A stretch of DNA of 43,977 bases from Parachlorella kessleri (Eukaryota > Chlorophyta > Trebouxiophyceae > Chlorellales > Chlorellaceae): the NCBI GenBank assembly GCA_001598975.1, contig BBXU01002105.1:1-43977 (forward strand), read 5' to 3'. Shown here one piece after another: positions 23,434 through 34,770 of this stretch. Within the stretch, counting starts at the first letter, position 1. Each line of letters starts with the position of its first letter. Below the pieces are notes generated by a model. That model had not been told where the DNA came from, did no database searches, and worked only from the letters and a program-made list of their open reading frames with translations. The position numbers and the translations under genes are program-made.

Positions 23434-26400
23434 CTACTTCTTGGCCTTGCCGGCACGCCCCACTGCTGCGGTGGCCTTCTGTGCCTGCTGCTCCTGCTCC
23501 CCGCCCCCCTTCTCAGACAGCATCCCCGGCGGGATGAACATCACGTCGCCCCACTCGCCCTTCTCATCTTGCTCCATCTTGTGAATGACCTCCTCCAGGC
23601 TGCCCACATCCACCCGCGGCTGGCGCTTCTCCTTGCCGAGCTGCTGCAGCCGCTGCTCGTAGCGCTCAAGTCGCGAGGCAGACGTTTCCACCTTACGCTG
23701 GGCAGCTTTGCGCTCCTTCTCTGAAGCGGCGGCCGCCACCTACAGCAGCCAACCATGGTCTAGTCTAGTCTAATTCAACAGCGTACCGCCACCTGACCAT
23801 GCTGCCCTGAGTCCAGCCATGGTGATGGTGGGCCAACCATGGGGATGGGAGAAGTTGCTGAGCACGGCTGTGACTAGCTCCTGAGCTGGGAGCAAGCCAG
23901 ACAAGAACCGCGCACCAAGGGCGTTTGCTGGGTCGTGGCAAATGTTTCCAACACAACTCTGCCACCCAGAGACACATAAGCACGGGCAATGCCTTCCAAG
24001 ACTGGCAGGGGCTAGATGGAAGGGATGCTCAGCTACAACAGTGCCGGTGTGCCCTATGCTGTCAGACCAGACACCCCAGCCTTACACTGGGTACAGGGAG
24101 GCTCACCCGCTCTTGAGGATCCCGGTGGACTACCGCTGCTGTGCTGAAGTCAGTGTGGTGCGCCAAACGCACGGCCAGTCCTACCACACACTTCTTGCGC
24201 CCACCCACTTCTGGCAGCACCCCCAGCTTAACCCTTAACCCTAAATAACATGCCACAGAGCGAGCAGCCATCCCTGCATGGCACGCCGAGGTGGTTGCAG
24301 AGTTGACATGCGGACCCCTACTCGGGCCGTCACCCACCTCTGCCTCTGCTGCCCGCAGGTCCGCCTGTGCCTGCTCCGCCTTCTTGCGTGTTTCCGCCTG
24401 CTGCTCATTGTCCTTGAAGAGGCTGGCGTTTTGGAGAGCGTTGTCTAGGTCGTCCTTGCTGCAAAAGGCAAATAAGTAAGGTCATCCACCCAGCAAGGGA
24501 GGGTCGGCAAACCACGCGGCAAGACACGGCAAACAACACAGCAGCCATCCCAGAGCAAGGAGAGGGCGCTGGCTAGGCACTTCAGGCAAGGATGCCAGCC
24601 AGGCAGCGGGGAATATCCTATCAGGCCTAGGGGACGCACGGGTGCTGGTTCGAACGTCTCCAAATATTGTTTGGATTCCTATATCTGAACAGACAAGTAG
24701 CCCTTCACAGTAAGGCTGCCCTCGTGCACTGAGAAGATAAGAGCAGCCAGCGTAGGTACACAGCCAGGCAGCTCAAGCCCCGGCCTCTGCTTAGGTAGCG
24801 TCTCCAAGCATTCAACACGTCCCCTGGCTTTGACAGGGAGGTACAACCTCAGTATTAGTTCTGCTGTGCCTTCGCTTGGGTTCTCTCCATTCAGCTAAAG
24901 GGCTCCCCAGTAGGTCCACATGAGATGGGGTGCGATAGAAAATGTACCAACACCACAGGACAGGAATGTGTGATGATGTCCTTTGACCTCCCTGCCACCG
25001 CCTCGTCCTGTTACCTTGACACGCTCAGAGAAGATGACTCTCCACCACAATGAGGCATATCACGGCAAAGCAACGCTCCATAAGGATGTACATATGCACA
25101 CCTGAAAAACAGAGGGGTGTAGCGGCGGTCGTCAGACTTCACGGTCAGCCCCTCAGCCTGGAACAGCGGCACCCCCACAAAGTCCTGCTGCGACACGCCC
25201 GCCTGGCGGAACAGCTGCAAAGCAGGCACAGCAGTGGGGCAGGGGGCCGCTGACACCCTAAAGCATGCACGGTAGCCAGGGTCATCAGACACATGCAGAC
25301 AGGTGGCCTTGAGCTGTGTAGTCCCAGGCCACGGCTGATCCCTTGTGATGCACATGCAGCACCCGCGAGTATTTCGCCGGCCCCAGGGCAGCCCACGCTG
25401 GGCTTTCACACCCGGCAGCCAGCTATCCATGCCCGCAGCTGTTTAATCTGCACCTGCTGCACCACAAGAAGGCACCACCACGGATCTCCCCCGCGCGTCG
25501 TCCCCGCTTGCAATCCTCCCTCACCTGCACCGCGCGCTCCACCTGGTTGCCATCGGGGATGAACCTGAAGAGCACATCCCCCTCCAGGCCTAGGGCTTCC
25601 TTGGGTGACACGGCCATCTCGTACGCTTGGTCCACGCTGGTGCGAAGCACTCGTGCCTTCTTGCCCAGCTTGGGGTTCTTGCTCCGTACCTGTGACGGAA
25701 GTCATCAGGGTGGGACATGCACGTGTGGAGCGGCCGCTCACATGAACATGAGAGATGTGATGGAGGATAAGGAGATGATGGGGGAGCATACGAGCTATCT
25801 TTTAATATGGGGAGTACAATGGCCGTAGAGGGCATTCTTGCACCGGCTGTCCAGCCTGTCACCTTCCCAGTCGCCGCATTGCGACGATGCCCACACCCAG
25901 GGCTGCAACGAGGGGTGTGCAGAGCAAACAAGGAGGGTGGAGGAACCCGTGTTGCGACCAACCGTGTCTATCATGGCTTGGGCATCAGACTCCTTGAAGA
26001 AGAACAACCCCAGCTGCTTGCCAGTGTCCTGCAGGAGTATGGAGGGAGAACTGAGCTGTCGACTCGGCCAGCTCCACAGGAGCAGCTGGCCCATGTGATG
26101 CCTAGCAGCCATCCGGACGCAGTTGAAGAAGGCAATCAAGGGACGTCTTGTAAGGGACAACAATGTTGCCACAACACGGCCGCAGCACCAAGCATAACAG
26201 GTGAGCAGGCTTGGCCACGAGCAGCCACTCACGTCTCCCGACACCAGCACGATGTTGTTGTCTGCATCCACGACGGTGTAGACCGGCACTGCTGACAGCC
26301 GGAACTTCAGCTCTTCAGGGTTGAAGGCAAGGTCGAAGAGAGGCTGTGCCCGGGATTGCGAGACTCTTGAAGCTGCACTGGCCAGCCTGGTAGAGACTGA

Positions 26401-26854
26401 CTGCACTAGACAAAGGGATCAGAACTCAGGCAAAATCCAAAGCATAACTGCCCCCAGCCCTGTCAGCACAGTTCAACCCTATCTCCTCTCTGTTCGCACT
26501 GTCTCCCACCATGGACAAAGGACACAAGTGAGGGTGTCACACTGGGGTACCTTGTGTCAAGGCAGCCAGCTTCCGATCTAGGCACCCGAACGTGTACAGT
26601 CTCAAGCCACTCACCGCCAGGAGAGGGGTGGGGCCGGCGTGGTTGTCAAGCAGGTGCTGCGCCAATTGCTGCTGCATCTGCTGCACCGCCTCGCCCGCCC
26701 GCTGGCCAAGCTGTCCTATTCCTCGCTGAAGGTTTTCACTGAGCTGCTGGAGGTTAGTCTTTACCGTGGTAGCCACGCTGTGGATGGTGTGCATGGCATG
26801 TTGGGGCCCAATGGGTGCCGCTACGGGCCGCTGAGAGGATCTAGATCTGTCCAT
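23434..26854 (-). CDS. TIC22: Tic22-family chloroplast protein import factor
   Basis: Tic22 is a chaperone-like factor of the chloroplast envelope intermembrane space that helps preproteins pass from the TOC to the TIC complex. Exons: 26854-26615, 26400-26233, 26028-25963, 25689-25525, 25214-25102, 24458-24338, 23739-23434 (TAG at 23436-23434), 392 residues, all in frame. Signatures in order: LSAVPVYTVVDADNNIVLVSGD; KQLGLFFFKESDAQAMID; ARVLRTSVDQAYEM; GDVLFRFIPDGNQVERAVQ; DFVGVPLFQAEGLTVK; RRYTPLFF followed by SKDD; and the C-terminal VGSLEEVIHKMEQDEKGEWGDVMFIPPG typical of plant Tic22. It is longer than plant Tic22 (about 270 residues) because of a charged coiled-coil segment (exon 6 and the start of exon 7, Ala/Glu/Lys/Gln) and a Gln/Ala/Lys-rich tail. 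The start is the first ATG in a frame that stays open upstream without another ATG. Confidence 0.92.
24227..24246 (-). repeat. Short telomere-like motif in intron
   Basis: Contains CCCTTAACCCTAAA on the plus strand, i.e. one plant/alga-type telomere unit (CCCTAAA) plus a one-base variant. It lies in the last Tic22 intron. Confidence 0.4.
26430..26513 (-). repeat. Dispersed repeat copy 4
   Basis: Best full copy with AGCCCTGTCAG, a CTATCTCC middle, and CTGTTCGCACTGTCTCCCACC-like end, preceded by ACTCAGGCAAAATC. It lies in Tic22 intron 1. The preceding part is shared with the copy near 40080 (ACTCAGGCtcAATC). Confidence 0.6.
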
Positions 26855-27055
26855 CCTGATGGTTTGTGTGATCGCAATCAAGCCGATGGGTCTTCTCGAG
26901 GAGGATGCAGTCCGAGGTGGCTTCCCGCGTTGGTATTCATGCTGCGCTTCCTTTAAGAAAGAGCTGTCGATAGCTGGGCCATCCGTATTTCTTCTGCGAG
27001 TCGCAAGAAACCATAGCTACGCTGCTGACTTTTAAGGACGTGGCTCCAAACCAGG
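26855..27055. promoter_or_regulatory. Compact divergent promoter, TIC22 / MAD2
   Basis: Only 201 bp separate the TIC22 and MAD2 start codons, so their promoters must overlap. I see no clear TATA box. Confidence 0.5.
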
Positions 27056-28365
27056 ATGCAAGCCCAGGCCACAAAGAATGCGATCACTTTGAAAGGGAGC
27101 ACGGCGGTGGTCACGGAGTTCTTCCAGTTTGCCCTCAGCTCCATCTTATACCAGCGGGGCGTGTATCCACCCGAGTCTTTTGAGCCCAAGAAGCAGTATG
27201 GCCTTACGGTAGGAAAGCATGCTGTGGCTGTAAACCACGTTTAACATCCCACCGTTCTAGCTGAGAGAGCCGCCAGGCTGCTGCAGGTGATGACCGTCAA
27301 GGAGGACAAGCTCAAAGGCTACCTCTTAGCTGTGCTTAAGCAGTTTTCTGGTGCGTCCTATGAAAGGCAGTTCTGTCTCTTACAGCACCCAGCTGCTTGC
27401 TTGATGATGCATACTGGGCTACTGCCCTGAGTCTAACCACTTGCGCCCTGTCTGCAGAGTGGCTGGGTACTGGCGTGCTGCAAAAAGTGGTGCTCGTGGT
27501 CACTGGCGTGGCCAGCAAGGAGGTGCTGGAGCGGTGGACCTTTGATATCCAGACCGACAAGGAGGTGGTGAATGGCGGGTAAGGCTCAGCTACTGCCTGC
27601 CTGCTGCCTGTCCGGCTTTGGCTAATCAAGACCTCTCTCACTGTGTGTTTGCCAGAGTCGTAAGCTCAGTCTCTGGTGAGCTAAAGCAAGCAGGTTGTTG
27701 TCCTGCAGGGCTCTGCCAGAAAAGCCTGAGAGCCAGATAACCCAGGAGATACAGGCCATCATTCGGCAGATCACAGCCAGTGTTACCTTCCTGCCACTGC
27801 TTAGCGACTCCTGTAAGGAAGGGGTACTTGGTTGACTTTCTCACCCAGATGCACCCAGTTGCCAGCTGCTGTGTGCACCCATATTCTACAGGCACGCGCC
27901 CTTCCTCACATCTCATCTGCCACCTCCTGCAGGCACTATTGACTTGCTGGCATACACGGACAAGGAGTCGGACGTGCCCTTTGAGTGGTAAGCGGGTAAC
28001 TTACTCACCCCTGGGACCACAAGCCTGACATTTGCCAGCAACAATTACGATGCTCGTTACTCAACGCCCGTGTGCAGGGAGGAGAGCGACCCACGCTACA
28101 TCACCAGCGCGGCAGATATCAAGCTACGGTCTTTCAGCACCAAGGTCAGCCTCTATGCCATCCTGTGCACCAAAGCTAACTGCTCAAGCTACACAGAAGA
28201 GTCTCAAATTGCCTACTAGGACTGCAGCAAACGTTACCCTGCTGCGGGGTAGCCTACCCAGCTGTTGTAATGATGTCTGAGTCTGAATCCCCTGCATTAC
28301 GCCTGACTCTGCAGGTGCACAGCGTGGACACCCTTGTGTCGTACAAGGCTGACGTGATGGCCTAA
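27056..28365 (+). CDS. MAD2: MAD2 spindle assembly checkpoint protein
   Basis: HORMA-domain protein that binds CDC20 and MAD1 and delays anaphase until kinetochores attach. Exons: 27056-27208, 27287-27350, 27458-27578, 27709-27812, 27933-27987, 28078-28144, 28315-28365 (TAA), giving 204 residues, one fewer than human MAD2. Conserved stretches: ITLKGSTAVVTEFFQFALSS; ILYQRGVYPPESF; KEVLERWTFDIQTDKE; EIQAIIRQITASVTFLPLL; the C-terminal safety-belt region ITSAADIKLRSFSTKVH; and the ending VDTLVSYKADVMA. The whole family length is present with no break. A separate promoter is shared with the divergent TIC22 gene 201 bp away. Confidence 0.96.
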
Positions 28366-28823
28366 GGCACACATGTCCGGGAACTGTATACTAGGTGCAG
28401 CAGCGAGCCGCGCAGCGTAACTTTAGACCTTCTCTGGGGTAGAAGGCAAAAAGTTGTCCCTACAAGAAGACTGCTTAGTGCAGTAGGCAGGATGTCAGCA
28501 AGTGCAACACTGTTAGGGGTAGTGTGTTACTCTTGAAGTGTGAAGCCAACCGTCCTGGAGAAGGTTCAAACGGGACAGGCCAAGCCAGCAGCCTTCGTGG
28601 CCTCATCGCGACATTTTAGACGCAACTAGACAAAAGGGCACTGCATATCATAACCGACCTGGCAGGCCGATCCCAGCCAGGATGATGTTTACTTGGGCTA
28701 TACACTCAGTACAGAAGCATGGCCAGCACCTGCTGAGTGAAATCGTAACAGGCTTGTGCGGTGCCATCCTGAGTATTTTGACACATTCATTATATTGGTT
28801 CTGAGCTGCTTTCAGGGCCTGTC
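28366..28823. other. Intergenic region MAD2 / fatty acid hydroxylase
   Basis: 458 bp between tandem plus-strand genes, holding the MAD2 3' UTR and the promoter of the hydroxylase. Pyrimidine-rich CTGCTTTCAG just before 28816 could be an acceptor for an upstream exon of the hydroxylase; I see no such exon. Confidence 0.4.
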
Positions 28824-30913
28824 ATGGCCCAGGATGGGGTCATCAGTTTTCAGTTGGAGGGCAGGTGGTACGACGTGACGCCCGACTTTCAGCACCCTGG
28901 CGGTTTACAGGTAATCCCATTGTTTTCACTGCCTCAGGCCTAGGCTTTGGTGCAGAGCTGAACAGCCCCATGCCTGTGCAGGTACTAGTGGACCACTCAG
29001 GGGAAGATATCGGCCAGGTGTTCTATGGGAACTTGGGTGGACATGCACATAGCAAGGCTGCAAGGGCAATACTACAGAGATATGAGCGGAAGGGCAGGGC
29101 CCAGTCTCCAGCGGAGGCCTGCTCTCCAGGGCAGCCACAGACCCCCGTAGCCGAGGACGGTGGAGCCGCCGCTGATGTTCTTATAGACAAAACCAAGCCG
29201 CTGCTGCAGCAGGTAAGACTAGCACAGCCTTTGGCTAGCAGCGCTGTCAGCTGTGTTGTAATTTTGCCCGCCAAAAGTGAATTGCAAGCTCTGTCAGTCA
29301 AGGCTGTTTGTGACCTGCCTTGCCAAGGTAAAACATTGAAAGCTGAAAGCGAGGAAGGTGCTGACTGACTTGCAGGTTTGGCAGCTTGGGCCAGCGTATG
29401 AGCAGTGGGTGAATAGCCCAGTGCCGGGACAGCCACGCTTTTTCCAGAGCGAATGGGCGGAGCGGGTGACAAAGGTGGGTTGCTTGGGCAAGGCACCCAG
29501 GGCAGGTCTGGATTTGTGTAGCAGCTTTAGAGCAATCCATGACGTACTAGGCTTGATGTCTGTCGCAGTAGTCAGTCTTTGTTGCGACCCCTTTCGCCAT
29601 CATATCTAATCTATGCCACTGCTTGCTGCAGGTTAAATGGTGAGCCAACGACTGGTTTGCTTGTGACCTGGCATCTGCTACCCCGCTTGATGGGAGTTTG
29701 TGGCCAGCGTACTCACAAGTACACATGGGGAACTAACAGGGAGGGGTGAAGGGAAGCACAGACAGGGTAGGCGTGCTGTGCCAAGTGTCACTGCCAACCG
29801 TCGCATAGGCAGCGCTCGATGCTGGCGGGCGAGCTGGCCAGCACCCTCCTTGCTGAAGTTATCATTGGAGAAAAAATGCGGACGGGGTCTGCCCAGATTT
29901 GCATGAAGGTACACCAACCAATGGTTCCCTTCACCAAAAACCAAGCCCAACCCTGGCCTCTTTGTGGCAATTGTGCAGGTGGGTGGTGCCACTGCTGTGG
30001 CTGCCCTTGGTGGCCTACACCTTTGGGCGTGCCCTGCTGGCAGCGCAGCTCCCACTAGCCGCCGCCCTGCTCCTAGGCGGCCTTGGCATCCTAGCCTGGG
30101 GCCTGGTTGAGTACTGCATCCATCGCTTCGTCTTTCATGCCCACCCGCGCTCCCACTGGGCCATCTTCCTACATTTCCTGTTCCATGGCAACCACCACAA
30201 ATTCCCCATGGACGTGGAAAGGCTTGTTTTCCCGCCCATCCCGGCCTCCTGGGTGGTGTACGCCTTCTACCGCCTGCTGCACGCCCTGCTGCCTCAGGTG
30301 GGTCGCCATCACTGAAGAGAAAGCTTGCGGGACAGGTGGGAAGTGAAGTTGAAGGTGCACGGCGGGCATGTGGCATGAGCTGCTTGCCAGCGTGCGCGGC
30401 GAAGTTCGCCAAGGGGTGCTCCAAAGTCGGCTGGAGCGGCGCCAGGTACAAGGTGCTATGTAGTAAGCTCGGCTTGGGGCGTCTGCCTGGAGTCCGCGCA
30501 GAACTTCAGCACGCACCACCAAGCTCCACTGAGAGCCCTACCTGGCACCCTCCATGCCGTTTGCCGTACAGTGGCGAAGTCTTGCCTTTTAAGGCACCGC
30601 ATGAAGTGCTAGCTGACATTGGGTTCATTCGAGCGATTCTAAGCGGCACCCATGCCTGCCGATGCAGGGTGCGGCCCTGGCGGTCTTCAGCGGCATGCTG
30701 CTGGGCTATGTAGCCTATGACTGCACCCACTACTTCCAGCACAGTGGGCTTGTGGGCGGCGCCCTGCGAGCAGCCCACATGCACCACCACTATGGCGACC
30801 ACACAGCCAACTACGGCATCAGTAGCTCCCTCTTTGACTGGATGTTCGGCACCTTCGCTACCAGCAGATCACAACGCAGGCGAGGGGTGATGTCTGGTAG
30901 CAAAGCTGACTGA
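28824..30913 (+). CDS. Cytochrome b5-fused fatty acid 2-hydroxylase
   Basis: FA2H/Scs7-type ER membrane enzyme that hydroxylates the alpha carbon of sphingolipid acyl chains, using its own cytochrome b5 domain as electron donor. Exons: 28824-28910, 28982-29212, 29376-29474, 29632-29639 (8 nt), 29979-30297, 30668-30913; 329 residues. The N-terminal heme domain has WYDVTPDFQHPGG and GGHAHS (heme histidines). The linker KPLLQQVWQLGPAYEQWV matches FA2H. The hydroxylase domain has membrane helices and the di-iron histidine clusters EYCIHRFVFHAH, HFLFHGNHHKFPMD, HYFQHSG and AHMHHHYGDH, followed by NYGISSSLFDW. The N-terminal start of the b5 domain is short, so an extra upstream exon is possible. 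The 8-nt exon is inferred from phase and from the family sequence (see findings). Confidence 0.93.
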
Positions 30914-31374
30914 CTTACAGCTTGAGGTCTACTCCTTGACACCTGTGTGGCTACTTTCGCAGCACCGCCACTTTTCTACTTCTATTCAAAACTCATCCCT
31001 GGCCAACTGCATCTTGTCCTAATGTCCTGAAAAACAACGTACCGACAAGTACATCAAAACTCAATCTTTCAATTGTTGGGTTGATTGCAAGCTAGTGCAA
31101 TTGTCATGCTCAGACTGTGGTGGAGCGACAGACAATAGATTGGTCGGCCAGTGAGCTAAACAATAAGCATGAAGTACGCCTGTGGCAAGACCGCTCTAGA
31201 CAACGACATGGCAATATGGACTCACTGCGGTAGAGGCAGCTGTTGGGAGTGCTCATATGCAGACATGAACCCTAGCACCACATTATTTCTACAATTTCCC
31301 AGGTCAGTCAGTACGTTTGGTAAACCACCTACCTCCACTTTACTTCACCCATACAGACTCCCACCACTGTTCCG
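30914..31374. other. Convergent intergenic region
   Basis: 461 bp holding the 3' ends of the hydroxylase (+) and the unknown protein gene (-). A minus-strand TGTAA at 30919-30915 could be a poly(A) signal of the latter. No gene seen. Confidence 0.4.
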
Positions 31375-34123
31375 CTACCAGTCCTGCTCCGGCTGTCTTC
31401 GCCGCGGGAGCCTCAGCCTCCGCCCAGCTGCAGCAGCCGCCCCGCACAGCGTGGCCACCCAGAGCCAGAGTGCTCGCACAGCCAGCAGCAGCATGTCCCA
31501 CAGGAACCAGGGCCAGTCCTGGGGGTGCAAGAACCTGAACCCCAGGTTTATGAGCCGCCGCGTGCGCTTGCCGTGGGGGAAGAGCGAGTCCAGCGCCTTG
31601 AAGGCCAGCTTGTTGACGGAGCGGGGAGCGTAGCGGGGGCCGCCCGACTGCGTCAGGCTGTAGATCTCGCCCTGCTTAGGGAGGCAGCGAGTGACGAGAA
31701 GGCCATGGTTGCCATCATCAAAAATGTCATGGGTCCACAACAGCGGAGCAGCTACCCCACACATGTGGGGAGAAGGACAGCGGGATGGGTGCACATAGCC
31801 AGCTGGAGTCCAGGTCCCAGGCAAGAGGGGCATTGCATAGGCACCAGATGCTGCCTTGCACATATCGAAGCTGGCTTTGACAGGGAAACACCTTGGAACA
31901 GCAGTCGCAAGGCGGTAGACTGCCAACACCAAGAAGTACCCCAACCAGCAGGGCTGGCGCTGCTGCCGCCGAGAACCCCCACCTGTAGCCTCACGCGCGT
32001 GGCCGTCGGCACCGCGGCAAAGTATGGCGACCCCCTCAGCGCCATCACTGCCCGGAGGTACTTCACCAGCCCCTCCTCCGACCGCACTTCCTTCGAAATG
32101 GTGTCCACGATGCGACTGATTAGGAAGTCCGCCCCCTCCCCGGGCACCCCACCGCCAGGACCGGCGGCAGCAGGGGGCGCCTGCCCTGTCAGCGCTGGCT
32201 GGCGAGCGACGACGCCGCCTGGCCCCCCCGGCGGCGATGGCGAGGGGGCCGGGAAGTTGCTGAGCGCCAGTAGGAGCTCCTAAGACGGCAAGGGCAGCCC
32301 ACCACTACTGGCTGCTGACTATTGTGACTACATGTACTGGCCTGGCCACGGTGATACAAGGTGAACTTAAGCACAAAGATGCATACACTTATACATCCAA
32401 GGCCGGTCGCGGCGCTATGCAGAGAGGTCAATGGGACGAGCATCAGCACCCTGGCCAGCCAATGCCCAACGGAAGGGCTGCGCAGGTGCTAGTATGTGGC
32501 TGCTGGAACCGAGCAGCGAATCACAATCTAGCAGCTGGCCCCCACGACTTCAGCAGCATCCCAGGGACTTTTTCCTCCATCCACTAGCTCCTTCTTTGGC
32601 CTGCTGTACAGGCCTGCTCACCTGCGTGGTGCCATAGTAGGGCAGAAAGGAAGCCACCAGGCCCATGATGGCTTCCCTGCCTGGGCTGGGCAGCGCACGC
32701 AGCCGAGACTTGTCAGGGGCCAGCACAACCTGTTACAACATGTTGCAGGTGGTGTCAGGGTTGATGCCGTCTCACACAGAACACGGGGTTCATAACCACC
32801 TTGTAAACTTCCATCGTCCTGCCTAGTGGGCATGGCAAGGGATCCTCCTTAGCTACCAGCCAGAATGACACCCCCGAATGACACCCCCCCTTCCCCGCAT
32901 GCGGGAGCTTCATGTTTGCACTACCCGATTGTAAGAGTTTGCCTTGGCCCAACAGATACCTCACGGGAGGGTCTACAGTGGAGAGAGAGCACTGCACCTC
33001 ATTCGAGACTGCACTAGGTATGATGATATCTATGACCCCAGAAGATGATGTCAAGCAGCAACCAATGCTGGCCACCAACCTGCTCTGCTACAAATGTGTA
33101 AAGAGGCTGGAAGGCGGTATTGCTCGTCTCCACATCACCAATGAACAGCTGCCGAGCACCTGCAGCCGGCTTGCAGATACTAATGTAGCTACAAATTCTA
33201 GGAACTCCCCTCTGGGGCAAGCGCTCCCAGCGTGCACCCAAGGCAACATTGCAGTCAGTCCGTCAGGTATCTGCCTAGTCTGCAAGCCTGCTGCCTGTCC
33301 GTAACTGGACTGCAAGCGCTACCTCGCTTTGTTTACCAAAAATTTAGTTATGGAACTGTGGCAGTACTCTCGGTATATCAAGCTACTACAACAACCCGAC
33401 ACAGGCCCAGGGACAACGCCTAGCGAGCATTCCAAACCTTACCTGAAACCAGCACGTTCAAATGTTTCAGCCGTTGGTCTGACCCTCCAGCATCCTTGTG
33501 TATGAGCAGCCACTGGTGCAGCAGCAGCGCATAGATGGGGGTTGTGAAGGGCTGGCCCCATAGTCGCCGGCAAACTGCCAGGAGGGCTTCAGAGGCCTCC
33601 CATGTCTGCAGGAAAAGGCTGCCAGACACACTGACTTGAACTGGCCAGTGCACCGGTGAGGCAATCACTGCAACGGCTTTAACAGGTGAGATCAAACAGG
33701 AGCAAACTAGGGCACGTTTTCATGCAACCACTTAGTCAGATGGCCGAGGGAGCTTGCCTTGCAGAAGTAGGGCGCCAGGACTTCATACCACTTTGTGTAT
33801 ATAGTGCCTGTGCTCTCTGCAGTGGGGACCATAGTAAGAGGCCCAGTTTGGCAGCTGTGCACCACGGCTACCCGCAGTTCAAGTCGCCTTGCCCGAAGGA
33901 GCCCCGCAAAACGTGTGAATCCGATCGAATTTTCCACCCGACCTTTGGCTGCGCTGTTTAAGTCCCCTGTGATGTCTGCAAACACCTCGCTGCAGATTAT
34001 GTCGCGGTCCTCCTTCTCCTCCGCCTCATCGGCAGCAAGCCTAAGCTTTCTGAGCACCTCCCTAGCTAGCCGCTCCTGGATTGCAGTGCCTTTCCTCGCA
34101 ATCCCGTTTGGTTTGGCCACCAT
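31375..34123 (-). CDS. Plant-lineage protein of unknown function with C-terminal membrane segment
   Basis: Predicted 445 residues from exons 34123-33758, 33605-33443, 33159-33080, 32991-32965, 32729-32622, 32279-31983 and 31671-31375 (TAG); all phases agree. The N-terminus is charged and helical (IQERLAREVLRKLRLAADEAEEKED), the middle has WGQPFTTPIYALLLHQWLL, RQLFIGDVETSNTAFQPLY and a Pro-rich loop, then ADFLISRIVDTISKEVRSEEGLV and YSLTQSGGPRYAPRSVNKLAF. The C-terminus has ALDSLFPHGKRTRRLINLGF followed by a Trp-rich membrane segment (WPWFLWDMLLLAVRALWLWV) and a basic tail. From memory, land plants have uncharacterised proteins with the same features (hydrophobic LLLHQWL, a D-x2-SNT motif, GGP-x-Y near a LFP-x-GR-x2-R motif, Trp-rich C-terminus). 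I cannot name a function. The first intron starts GC; the 27-nt exon 4 could instead be 33 nt. Confidence 0.75.
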
Positions 34124-34770
34124 GAACGTAACAGGAAGAAGGGAGCTTGCTGCCTCAACTGCTTGCGAATATTGGGAACTACTGTTTGGAACTACGGCTC
34201 CTGAGCGACGAAGAGAGACAACTTATTCAAAACGTGACATTTCGGAGATACAGAATGACAAGGAAGTTAAGCTCTCGTAGGATGAAGCTTGGACACGTCA
34301 AATGGCGCCACCTCACTCAGGACGTCTCTTCTGTTGGCTGATCAAAAAGACTAATTGTGGTGCTCACAACTATCGCAAGAGGCATCTCGTTCTCGTTGCT
34401 GCCCCCCCCCACCCCCCCCCCGTCTCTCAGGCTTGGGGGCCTCTTGGAAATTGTATTGCAAATGCGTATTGGTCGATCAGCTACTGCTCCATGGTCCATT
34501 TAGTGGATCCTGGAAACAGGTTGAGTAACTCCTGACAAGGTGGCCACGCTTAGCAGGCTTTTCTCCCATTTTCAGTCTCGAACGAGAGGAAGGGGCTAGA
34601 TTCAGAATTGCTGTACATAGTACTGAAGGTTGATCCAAGGCGCTTGCTTGAGTGTTGACGGGCTCTGCATGCATGACGGCGTCGCTTGTCCTCAAACGCT
34701 ATCACTAAACGCCTAGGTTTCCTGTGTTAAGGGTACATCAGAGAAGGGGTGACAACTGCTCCCTGGCAAG
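34124..34770. promoter_or_regulatory. Divergent promoter region, unknown protein / AATF
   Basis: 647 bp between two outward-facing genes. It contains C9-A-C10 at 34402-34421, a strong poly-C/poly-G tract. No coding exon with family features was seen, and the AATF ATG at 34771 begins the conserved N-terminus. Confidence 0.45.
34402..34421. repeat. C9-A-C10 homopolymer tract
   Basis: A near-perfect run of C broken by one A, in the divergent promoter between the unknown protein and AATF genes. Confidence 0.9.

Noticed and set aside
24600..24670. tRNA-like B-box (GGTTCGAACG)
   Set aside because: No matching A-box, T-stem or acceptor stem could be folded around it; it lies in a Tic22 intron.
29678..30451. 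257-residue minus-strand open frame
   Set aside because: It is antisense to the hydroxylase exon carrying the histidine motifs and is Arg/Pro/Gly-rich only because of base composition.
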